This document shows positions 1-4,982 of a stretch of 5,881 bases of DNA, piece by piece (the stretch's first letter is position 1; every line of letters begins with the position of its first letter). A program made the position numbers and the translations under genes. Origin of the DNA: Thermoplasmata archaeon (GTDB lineage: Archaea > Thermoplasmatota > E2 > DHVEG-1 > B18-G2); contig JAGGWT010000122.1 in the NCBI GenBank assembly GCA_021163455.1, positions 1 through 5,881 on the forward strand, given 5' to 3'. The notes beneath the pieces were generated by a model, which was not told where the DNA came from, did no database searches, and saw nothing but the letters and a program-made list of their open reading frames with translations.

Positions 1-479
1 ATCATGCTTGTGGGCGAGTTTTGCTATCTCTGGAAGTGGGTTGGTGAGACCTGTGCTTGTTTCGTTTGGGTGAAGGCAACAACCTTAATATCTTCCTTTG
101 AGAGAACCTCTTCTATCTCTCCAAGATCTGGTGGGGAGCCCCATGGATATTTGAGTTCTATACACTCTCCATAAGTTTTTGCAAGCTGTCCCATCCTTTC
201 TCCGAATTTTCCATTGTTGATTGTCAGAGCCTTTTCTCCCTTGTCGAGCAGGTTTGCCATTGCTGCATCCATCCCTGCTGTTCCAGAACCAGTGAGGATT
301 GCAACATCATTTTTGGTCTGGAAGAGATATTGAGTGAGTTCTCTGAGTTCTTTATTGATCTCTGTGAATTCAGGGCTTCGGTGACCTATTGAGGGGGTAT
401 TCATCGCTTTTAATACTCTTGGATGGATCTTTACTGGTCCCGCCAGCATAAAGATATTGTCCTGTGGGTCAAAGACCAT
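1..479 (-). CDS. Class V aminotransferase (alanine/serine-glyoxylate type), partial, with apparent frameshift
   Basis: This is the N-terminal part of a PLP-dependent, fold-type I aminotransferase of the alanine-glyoxylate/serine-pyruvate family, a cytosolic enzyme moving an amino group between a small amino acid and a 2-oxo acid such as glyoxylate. Visible signatures are MLAGPVKIHPRVL (residues 11-23), GHRSPEF (32-38), the cofactor-binding TGSGTAGMDAA loop (63-73) and NNGKFGERM (88-96). The start at 479 is supported by a GGGAGGT Shine-Dalgarno 7 nt upstream and by the usual short lead before the MLxGP motif. After Thr139 (63-65) the frame runs into a stop at 24-26. The other frame restores ETSTGLTNPLPEIA, matching the family's conserved ETSTG motif, so one base (a C on the + strand near 62/63) seems to be missing. 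The PLP lysine lies outside the window. The lesion may be a sequencing error or a real mutation. Family assignment is firm; the substrate is not. Confidence 0.85.
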
Positions 480-484
480 TTTTA

Positions 485-604
485 TTACCTCCCGAAAGTT
501 TTTGGAAGAAGTATGTCTTTTTGATTTAAAACGATTTCCAAAAGAGGGATTTCTGTTAGGTTTAATTTGTAGATACCCATTGCAGATGTTGTGCCAGTGT
601 GCAT
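485..604 (-). CDS. Possible small ORF (39 aa), unrecognised
   Basis: A 39-residue reading frame starts at ATG 604 (alternative ATG at 580, residue 9) and ends in tandem TAA codons at 485-487 and 482-484. The product has a protein-like second half (MGIYKLNLTEIPLLEIVLNQ and onward to ..KTFGR) with alternating charged and aliphatic residues. Its stop overlaps the aminotransferase Shine-Dalgarno, leaving only 5 nt to the next ATG. There is no clear Shine-Dalgarno of its own; an AT-rich ATAATTATT at 615-623 could be a TATA box for the inner start. I do not recognise a family. A second minus-strand frame is also open across this stretch, so an open frame alone is weak evidence. It could be a short real gene, the 3' remnant of a longer decayed gene, or chance. 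Confidence 0.35.
   Translation of the reverse strand: MHTGTTSAMGIYKLNLTEIPLLEIVLNQKDILLPKTFGR
487..493 (-). promoter_or_regulatory. Shine-Dalgarno of the aminotransferase gene
   Basis: The minus strand reads GGGAGGT with 7 nt before the ATG at 479-477. It complements the archaeal 16S 3' tail and fixes the start codon. It also contains the last codons and stop of the small upstream ORF (485-604), an arrangement typical of translationally coupled genes. Confidence 0.75.
524..531 (-). promoter_or_regulatory. Possible TATA box for the aminotransferase gene
   Basis: The minus strand reads TTTTAAAT. A start site about 26 nt downstream (near 501) would give a leader of about 22 nt carrying the Shine-Dalgarno. 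It lies inside the small ORF 485-604, so it may equally be coding sequence rich in A and T. This is weak evidence from position and composition only. Confidence 0.3.
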
Positions 605-685
605 AACATTTGAGAATAATTATCCGCAGATGGTCTAAGAGGAGTATCTGTGGAGAGTATACTGTTGCGTATAATGGTTGTACCT

Positions 686-1804
686 TTAATACAGGCTTTT
701 CTCAAGAACATCGTGCAGCATCTCAGGGGTAAATCTGAAATCAACTCTTTTCAGGAAGTACTTCAGGTCTTCGAAGAGTATCTTCTCCACATCCCTAAAA
801 TCGTCTCTCGAGAATCCATAATCATCGAGGGTTTCTTCGAAGCCTACAGATCGTAAAAACTCTCTGAATGATTTCTCTGCATCCTCGGGAGAATCTATTT
901 TCTTTGAAAGAAGTGCCTGAAGGATTTTTCCGGAGTTTTCTGAATGTCTGTGAATCCAGTAGATGCTCCTAGCTCCAACTATAGCCAGACCGCATCCATG
1001 GGGAAGTTCTGGATTCAATCCGCTCAACGCATGTTCTATAGCGTGAACTATGTGAGCAGGACTCATATCCAGAGAGATTCCAGCTATCATGGAGGCATAG
1101 AGCAGTTTTTCTTTCTCATCTGTAGTTTGCTCTCTGGGTAGGCTTTCGCCTATGAGTTTTGCTGATTCAATTGAGAGAGTTTCCACAAATTTGTTTGATG
1201 TTGTGGCTGTGACCGCTTCATATGCGTGGAAGAATGCATCAATAGAAGTAAATATGGTTTGATTTTCGGGCAATGTAAGTGTATACCTGGGATCATCGAT
1301 GCTGACATCCGGATACCTTGAAGAGATACCTATCTTGTGGATTCCGTCAGTGAGTACAGCAAACCTGTCTATCTCGCTCCCTGTTCCATGGGTGAGATTT
1401 ACAGCATAAAGGGGCAGAGATCTTTTCGCGGTTTTTCCTTTAAGATAATCCCTTGCACAGCCTCCCGAGAGAGCTATCACTGAAGAAACTTTTGCTGTAT
1501 CAATTATGCTTCCTCCACCCACAGCCACCATGCAATCGCTGGACTTCTTCCAGATATATTCTGCGAGCTCATCAGCCATCTCGACGGTTGGATTGGGTTT
1601 GATTCTGTCAAAAATATCATACTCAATGTTCTTCTCCTTCAGTATATTTTTGATATCATCGAGGGCGCCGCTCCGCCTTGCTGATTGTTTTCCTGTAACG
1701 ATGGTTGCGTGCTCGATACCTGATACCTCTCTTTCAAGGTTTTTGATCGCATTTACACCAAAGTAAAGTTTTGTACCCCCGTACTTCAGATAGAATGTCT
1801 CCAT
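686..1804 (-). CDS. Iron-containing (group III) alcohol dehydrogenase
   Basis: This 372-residue protein has the full length of the Fe-ADH family: cytosolic, NAD(P)-dependent oxidoreductases interconverting alcohols and aldehydes or ketones. The N-terminal Rossmann-like half carries the nucleotide-binding GGGSIIDTAK (residues 96-105) and the family-typical THGTGSEIDRFAV (138-150). The C-terminal helical half keeps all expected metal ligands: Asp189 and His193 in SIDAFFHAYEA, His254 in HIVHAIEH, and His269 in LPHG, with His258 as the usual nearby active-site histidine. The enzyme therefore looks intact and metal-dependent. The ATG at 1804 is supported by GGGGTGAT 5 nt upstream and a TATA box beyond it, so it probably has its own promoter although it follows the thiol-redox operon by only 55 nt. 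Family members differ widely in substrate, and neither sequence nor neighbours fixes it here. Confidence 0.95.
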   Translation of the reverse strand: METFYLKYGGTKLYFGVNAIKNLEREVSGIEHATIVTGKQSARRSGALDDIKNILKEKNIEYDIFDRIKPNPTVEMADELAEYIWKKSSDCMVAVGGGSIIDTAKVSSVIALSGGCARDYLKGKTAKRSLPLYAVNLTHGTGSEIDRFAVLTDGIHKIGISSRYPDVSIDDPRYTLTLPENQTIFTSIDAFFHAYEAVTATTSNKFVETLSIESAKLIGESLPREQTTDEKEKLLYASMIAGISLDMSPAHIVHAIEHALSGLNPELPHGCGLAIVGARSIYWIHRHSENSGKILQALLSKKIDSPEDAEKSFREFLRSVGFEETLDDYGFSRDDFRDVEKILFEDLKYFLKRVDFRFTPEMLHDVLEKSLY

Positions 1805-1809
1805 GAATT

Positions 1810-1817
1810 ATCACCCC
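1810..1817 (-). promoter_or_regulatory. Shine-Dalgarno of the alcohol dehydrogenase
   Basis: The minus strand reads GGGGTGAT, 5 nt before the ATG at 1804. Its GGTGAT core complements the archaeal 16S tail. It confirms the chosen start and shows that this gene has a leader, unlike the thioredoxin and regulator genes. Confidence 0.7.
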
Positions 1818-1844
1818 TATGAAGATACAGAAAAACCGTTTTGG

Positions 1845-1852
1845 TATATAAA
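1845..1852 (-). promoter_or_regulatory. TATA box of the alcohol dehydrogenase
   Basis: The minus strand reads TTTATATA, close to the archaeal consensus. Transcription would begin about 26 nt downstream, near 1822, giving a leader of about 18 nt that includes the Shine-Dalgarno at 1810-1817. It lies just past the stop of the preceding gene, in a 55-nt gap. A short palindrome, AAAAC-C-GTTTT (1832-1842), sits between the TATA box and the predicted start site. Confidence 0.6.
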
Positions 1853-1859
1853 GTTAGAT

Positions 1860-3092
1860 TCAGCCAAACAGTATGAACGAAAAGAAAGATATTGATAATT
1901 CGCTGCTCTTACCATACTCATCTATTGCCTCTATCCTGAGGGTGTGCCTTCCAAAGAGAGGACCGCGCAATCTGAAAGTGTATGTTTTCTCTCCCTTGAA
2001 TTTCTTATCGAGAATTATTCTTTCCAGTTTTTCATCCATGTAGATTCTAATTTTAACGTAATTTCCTTCATCCCTGACTGTAAAGTTGACTGTTGTCTTA
2101 CCTATAAGTACAGTTCCTCCAAACCAGTTTCTGAGGACTGGTCTCGACATAAAGTGTATCATTCCATCCTTTGGTATCGAGAATCCCACCTGGGGTGGAA
2201 GGTTGCCTTCGCTCAACCTTTTGCCTGATATCGCATCAAGATATCTTGCATCAAATGGATGTTCGTTGTCTGGTGGGTCAGAATATTTCTCTGTGGTTTT
2301 GTCTGAAAAGAGTGCTGCTATAATCATGAGGTTCTCCTTATTCAAAGGCAGATATTTCTCGCTGGCTGTCCAGATTGATGGTATGCTCTCGCTTCCTCCA
2401 GCAGGTATATCAACACTCTCGGTGGTTATGAAGTCCATAAGGCTGTATCTGTATGGTTTTCCATCATAATCGTACCATCTCGAATTAATCTCCACAAGAT
2501 ACACCATCAGTTTTCCTGAATAAGGTGTGTATTCGTTGTTTTTAACACGTATTATGCAGTTTATGGTTCTGTTGTTTTCGATATCAAAGTTGATATCAAT
2601 GGACAGGTTCTTCTTCGGCTTCTGCGAAATTTCCTTTATGTATTTCTCTATCTCGCTTTTACTTGCCTCAGAACCATATACCACCTTCTTTCCACCATCT
2701 ATGAACATTGTAGGGAAGCCGTAAATGTTGTAACCTTTGTCCAGCCTTTCCTTGGCGGCGGCGCTCTTGTCGTAAATCAGGCTGATAACATACATCGGAT
2801 ATTTTCCGCTATCGTAAATCTCATACACCTTTTCTCCGAGTTTTGGACAGTATTTACACCATGTAGCTGTGCCTATCTCGCAGAGAACAGGGTAGAGTTT
2901 TTCCTGTTGTTGTGAATTATCTGTCTGATTTGCTGATTCTCCCGAATCCGGTTGTTGATTCTCCTGGTTATTATTCTCCGATATTCCAGATGGAGAGGAA
3001 TATGATGGTGTCAGACTAACATAAATTAAGGATGCAAGAAGAAGCACAGCTATAGATATCGCCGCCAGAGTGACTTTCACTGCCCCGTCCAT
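1860..3092 (-). CDS. Membrane-anchored extracytoplasmic thioredoxin-fold protein with beta-rich C-terminal half
   Basis: The 410-residue product has a hydrophobic segment at about residues 7-27 (signal anchor) and a hydrophilic N/Q/S/E-rich linker at 28-64. A thioredoxin-like domain follows at about 65-158, with active site WCKYC (Cys79 and Cys82) and the cis-proline loop YGFPTMFIDGG (Pro127). Residues 160-400 look like two beta-sandwich (Ig-like) modules, the second opening with PPQVGFSIPKDG and ending HTLRIEAIDEYGKSSEL. Sequons at Asn55, Asn162, Asn174 and Asn336 fit an outside, possibly N-glycosylated location. Cys71 and Cys179 are extra cysteines. It probably catalyses dithiol-disulfide exchange at the cell surface; whether it reduces or oxidises is not visible. 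It is the third gene of the thiol-redox operon, 27 nt after the lipoprotein gene. Start 3092 has no strong Shine-Dalgarno but sits at leaderless distance from a TATA-like box. The C-terminus ends in an unusual hydrophobic run. Confidence 0.85.
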   Translation of the reverse strand: MDGAVKVTLAAISIAVLLLASLIYVSLTPSYSSPSGISENNNQENQQPDSGESANQTDNSQQQEKLYPVLCEIGTATWCKYCPKLGEKVYEIYDSGKYPMYVISLIYDKSAAAKERLDKGYNIYGFPTMFIDGGKKVVYGSEASKSEIEKYIKEISQKPKKNLSIDINFDIENNRTINCIIRVKNNEYTPYSGKLMVYLVEINSRWYDYDGKPYRYSLMDFITTESVDIPAGGSESIPSIWTASEKYLPLNKENLMIIAALFSDKTTEKYSDPPDNEHPFDARYLDAISGKRLSEGNLPPQVGFSIPKDGMIHFMSRPVLRNWFGGTVLIGKTTVNFTVRDEGNYVKIRIYMDEKLERIILDKKFKGEKTYTFRLRGPLFGRHTLRIEAIDEYGKSSELSISFFSFILFG

Positions 3093-3115
3093 TTTCTATT
3101 TCCAACTTTATTTTT

Positions 3116-3123
3116 ATTTTTAA
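3116..3123 (-). promoter_or_regulatory. Possible internal TATA box for the anchored thioredoxin-fold gene
   Basis: The minus strand reads TTAAAAAT, centred about 27 nt before the ATG at 3092, the leaderless spacing also seen at the thioredoxin/regulator promoter. It overlaps the stop codon of the lipoprotein gene. The surrounding gap is A-rich on this strand, so chance is a real alternative. If genuine, the third operon gene can be transcribed separately. Confidence 0.35.
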
Positions 3124-4028
3124 TTACCTTTAACGTTTTCTATTAGTTCAATTAAATTTTGTGCCGGCAGCGCACCAGCTCTCAGATAGAATATCCTCCC
3201 GAGTTCATCTATCACCACAATGGTGGGTATAGCGTTCTCCAGAAGGTATTTCGATGCCTCTCCGTATTTATCCATGCCAAATGTCCATTTTCCAATGTAA
3301 TCTCCGTATACAGCCTTTATGGAATCAGCAGCATCCTTGGCAACATCTATAGATATTATAACAACTGTATTATCGTTCATGTAATGATCCTTTACCTGTG
3401 AGAGATATTCCATCTCTTTCCTGCATGCAGGGCAGTTCACGCTCATGAGATCCAGTACAACCACCTTGTTCCTGTATTCACTGAGATGTTTCTCCTTTCC
3501 AGAAAGTGTCACAAACCTGAAATCCTCCCCCTTAACTTTTCCCTTCAGTGTAAGATTCAGCACCTCTATGAATCTCTCTATAGATGTGTTTCTGTCAGAA
3601 GGGTCATAAATTCCATAAGCCACCAGCCTGCTCAGTTCCTTGCCTTTGCTGTTGAGAAATATTACGAGAGGGAAAGGAGTGTACACGAATTTATATTTTG
3701 ATAGAATCCACTCCTGAGACTGATCGTACACTTCCACCTTGATCAGAATAAATTTTTTCAGCATGGATTTGACTGTATCATTGGAAAACAGCTCGTCCTC
3801 GACGAGTTTGCAGAAGGATTGTGAATAGGACTCAGAATTATTGTTAAATGTACAGAAAAAGAGTATCGCTGGTTTTCCTGTTTTGTTTACTTCGTTCATC
3901 CCGTCAGTATAGCTGTACCACTTGAGAGAATCTGTATCGCTGGTGCTTTCGTTGTTTTTGTTCTGGGTGGTACATCCGGACAGGAACACGATGGCACCAA
4001 TAATTATGACAGCTATCTTGAATTTCAT
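3120..4028 (-). CDS. Lipoprotein with two tandem thioredoxin-like domains (C-terminal one TlpA/ResA-like)
   Basis: Numbering is from the TTG at 4034 (304 residues); I prefer the in-frame ATG at 4028, giving 302. The N-terminus is a lipoprotein signal: basic start, hydrophobic core, lipobox LSGC with lipidated Cys21, then a polar N/S-rich linker. Domain 1 (about 38-165) resembles the DsbD-gamma/Thioredoxin_7 fold, with KPAILFF strand and TPFPLVIFL cis-proline loop, but lacks a CxxC; its cysteines are Cys61 and Cys75. Domain 2 (about 167-300) is TlpA/ResA-like with active site NCPACR (Cys201, Cys204) and cis-Pro270 in AIPTIVVID. Sequons at Asn28, 50, 65, 85, 149 and 160 fit an external location. 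It probably works as a surface thiol-disulfide exchange protein with its operon neighbours. The thioredoxin stop lies 4 nt before the TTG and 10 nt before the ATG; GAGG directly abuts the ATG, suggesting translational coupling. Confidence 0.85.
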   Translation of the reverse strand: MKFKIAVIIIGAIVFLSGCTTQNKNNESTSDTDSLKWYSYTDGMNEVNKTGKPAILFFCTFNNNSESYSQSFCKLVEDELFSNDTVKSMLKKFILIKVEVYDQSQEWILSKYKFVYTPFPLVIFLNSKGKELSRLVAYGIYDPSDRNTSIERFIEVLNLTLKGKVKGEDFRFVTLSGKEKHLSEYRNKVVVLDLMSVNCPACRKEMEYLSQVKDHYMNDNTVVIISIDVAKDAADSIKAVYGDYIGKWTFGMDKYGEASKYLLENAIPTIVVIDELGRIFYLRAGALPAQNLIELIENVKGN

Positions 4029-4038
4029 CCTCAACAGC

Positions 4039-4446
4039 TCATATCATGTTTAAGGATTTTAGTTTCTCAACAATGAATTCCTTGGGCATTGCACCTATGA
4101 TTCTGTCAACGAGTTTTCCATCCTTGAAGAGAAGGATCGTGGGTATGCTCATTATGTTGAATCTCATTGCTGTTCTCTGATTCTCATCGACATTCAATTT
4201 TCCAAAGACCACTTTCCCCTTGAGCTCCTTTGCCAGCTCTTCTATCACGGGTGCAATCATGAGACATGGACCGCACCACGGCGCCCAGCAGTCGATGGCG
4301 ACGTTTTTGTGCTTTATGATGATTTCCTCGAAATTAGCATCATTGACTTCCAGTGGCTTGTCAGGTGTCTCCTGTTTCTCGTCTTCCATATATCTCTTCC
4401 TCAACTCTTCCAATTTTTTCTTTCTGAGTATCTCCAGCTCGTCCAT
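4039..4446 (-). CDS. trxA: Thioredoxin with charged N-terminal helical extension
   Basis: This is a 135-residue cytosolic thioredoxin that reduces protein disulfides through WCGPC (Cys58, Cys61). The fold is complete: VAIDCWAPWCGPC strand and active site, KLNVDEN (83-89), cis-Pro102 in SIPTILLF, and the KDGK turn followed by the closing helix. An extra cysteine, Cys53, precedes the active site, as in many archaeal thioredoxins. Residues 1-30 add a highly charged, probably helical stretch (MDELEILRKKKLEELRKRY) not found in minimal thioredoxins of about 105 residues. A longer reading frame begins at GTG 4500, but that codon lies inside the operator and upstream of the TATA box; the TATA box at 4471-4478 puts transcription near 4449, so ATG 4446 is a leaderless or nearly leaderless start. 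It is the first gene of a three-gene operon and is divergent from a winged-helix regulator. Confidence 0.95.
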   Translation of the reverse strand: MDELEILRKKKLEELRKRYMEDEKQETPDKPLEVNDANFEEIIIKHKNVAIDCWAPWCGPCLMIAPVIEELAKELKGKVVFGKLNVDENQRTAMRFNIMSIPTILLFKDGKLVDRIIGAMPKEFIVEKLKSLNMI

Positions 4447-4470
4447 ACAGTATAGAATATTGGAGAGGTT

Positions 4471-4478
4471 GTATATAA
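4471..4478 (-). promoter_or_regulatory. TATA box of the thioredoxin operon
   Basis: The minus strand reads TTATATAC, centred about 29 nt before the ATG at 4446, so the transcript should be leaderless or carry only a few bases. Its upstream end overlaps the 33-bp palindrome, which also covers the expected BRE position, so a bound protein would block TBP/TFB. Confidence 0.7.
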
Positions 4479-4508
4479 CGTTTGTGCAGTGTTTATGCAC
4501 AAACGTTA
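4476..4508. promoter_or_regulatory. 33-bp palindromic operator between divergent promoters
   Basis: Perfect 12-bp arms TAACGTTTGTGC (4476-4487) and GCACAAACGTTA (4497-4508) flank a 9-nt spacer. Allowing one mismatch, the symmetry extends to 16-bp arms (4472-4487 and 4497-4512) and takes in both TATA boxes. Arm centres are 21 bp apart, two helical turns, so a dimer or a pair of dimers could bind one DNA face. The site covers the BRE position of both promoters and the edge of each TATA box. The natural candidate binder is the winged-helix protein encoded at 4536-4880, acting as an autorepressor that also controls the thioredoxin operon. The structure is directly visible; the binder and the sign of regulation are inferred. 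Confidence 0.8.
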
Positions 4509-4513
4509 AATAG
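4506..4513 (+). promoter_or_regulatory. TATA box of the winged-helix regulator
   Basis: TTAAATAG is centred about 26 nt before the ATG at 4536, predicting a leaderless transcript. Its first three bases lie in the palindrome. The same 12 bases precede this box and the opposing TATA box, making the two promoters near mirror images. Confidence 0.65.
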
Positions 4514-4535
4514 TTTGTCTTAATTCTGAAACTGA

Positions 4536-4880
4536 ATGGAAGAGGAACTGTGTAGAGATATCATAAAGAAGATGTTGAATTTAAAGGATTTGGATGTGGT
4601 TGTTTATAAAAATCTGCTGCGGCAAAGAAGGAAAGTGAAGGTTAATGATCTCTCCCATATTGTTGGAAGGGACAGGTCAACTGTACAGAGGTCTCTGAAC
4701 AGACTGGTAAAAGCGGGTCTGTGTCGTAAGGAGAAAAGGATAATGAGAAATGGTGGATATTATTACATATACTCAGTAAAAGAAGCTGAAGAGATAAGAG
4801 ATATAATCGAAAAATGCTTAGAGGAATGGTATACAAAAATTAAGACCAAACTGCTGGAGGGAGAGGAGTTTCTGAGTTGA
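4536..4880 (+). CDS. Winged-helix transcriptional regulator (COG3355/TrmB-like)
   Basis: The 114-residue protein is a small single-domain DNA-binding regulator. A winged helix-turn-helix spans about residues 17-80; the recognition helix lies in GRDRSTVQRSLNRLVKAGL (44-62), a signature of archaeal COG3355-type predicted regulators. The wing follows with RNGGYYYIYS (71-80). A C-terminal helix (82-107, including EEWYTKIKTKLL) probably mediates dimerisation. No ligand-binding domain is present. Three cysteines (Cys6, Cys63, Cys94) sit near the N-terminus, just after the recognition helix and in the dimerisation helix, so thiol-based sensing is possible, but there is no CxxC. The gene is divergent from the thioredoxin operon and shares the palindrome at 4476-4508, which implies autoregulation and control of that operon. 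ATG 4536 fits a leaderless transcript. The DNA-binding role is firm; the redox-sensing role is inferred from context. Confidence 0.88.
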   Translation: MEEELCRDIIKKMLNLKDLDVVVYKNLLRQRRKVKVNDLSHIVGRDRSTVQRSLNRLVKAGLCRKEKRIMRNGGYYYIYSVKEAEEIRDIIEKCLEEWYTKIKTKLLEGEEFLS

Positions 4881-4907
4881 TTGGAACGCTGTATAACCAA
4901 AATCTGT

Positions 4908-4917
4908 TAACGTCTGT
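4908..4917 (+). promoter_or_regulatory. Operator-like half-site downstream of the regulator gene
   Basis: TAACGTCTGT matches the first ten bases of the operator arm (TAACGTTTGT) at nine positions. It lies in the 102-nt gap between the regulator gene and the next gene, beside AT-rich stretches that could serve as a TATA box (for example GTAAATTAT, 4916-4924). No inverted partner is found at the 9-nt spacing, so binding would be weak or the match is chance. Confidence 0.25.
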
Positions 4918-4982
4918 AAATTATCGATGTGGAGGAACCCTGAAGAAACCATTTTGTAATAGATGGAGTATTATGTGAGAAC

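Noticed and set aside
605..685. Possible small RNA or tRNA in the gap after the alcohol dehydrogenase
   Set aside because: No tRNA T-arm motif, no C/D-box pair and no stable hairpin were evident by eye.
562..744. Minus-strand 60-codon frame overlapping the 3' end of the alcohol dehydrogenase
   Set aside because: It overlaps a well-supported gene on the same strand, has unlike-protein composition and no initiation signal.
1831..1835. T5 run on the minus strand downstream of the redox operon as a possible terminator
   Set aside because: Five T residues with no hairpin are too little evidence, and the stretch lies within the ADH promoter region.
2086..2469. Plus-strand 127-codon frame opposite the anchored thioredoxin-fold gene
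   Set aside because: Antisense shadow; the minus-strand gene has a clear membrane anchor, CxxC site and cis-proline loop.
4309..4322. Operator-like ACGTTTTTGTGC inside the thioredoxin coding region
   Set aside because: It needs a 2-nt gap to align with the arm and is explained by codons for KHKNV.
4447..4500. N-terminal extension of thioredoxin from GTG 4500
   Set aside because: The extra 18 codons cross the operator, the TATA box and the predicted start site. ATG 4446 fits the leaderless promoter and the usual archaeal thioredoxin N-terminus.
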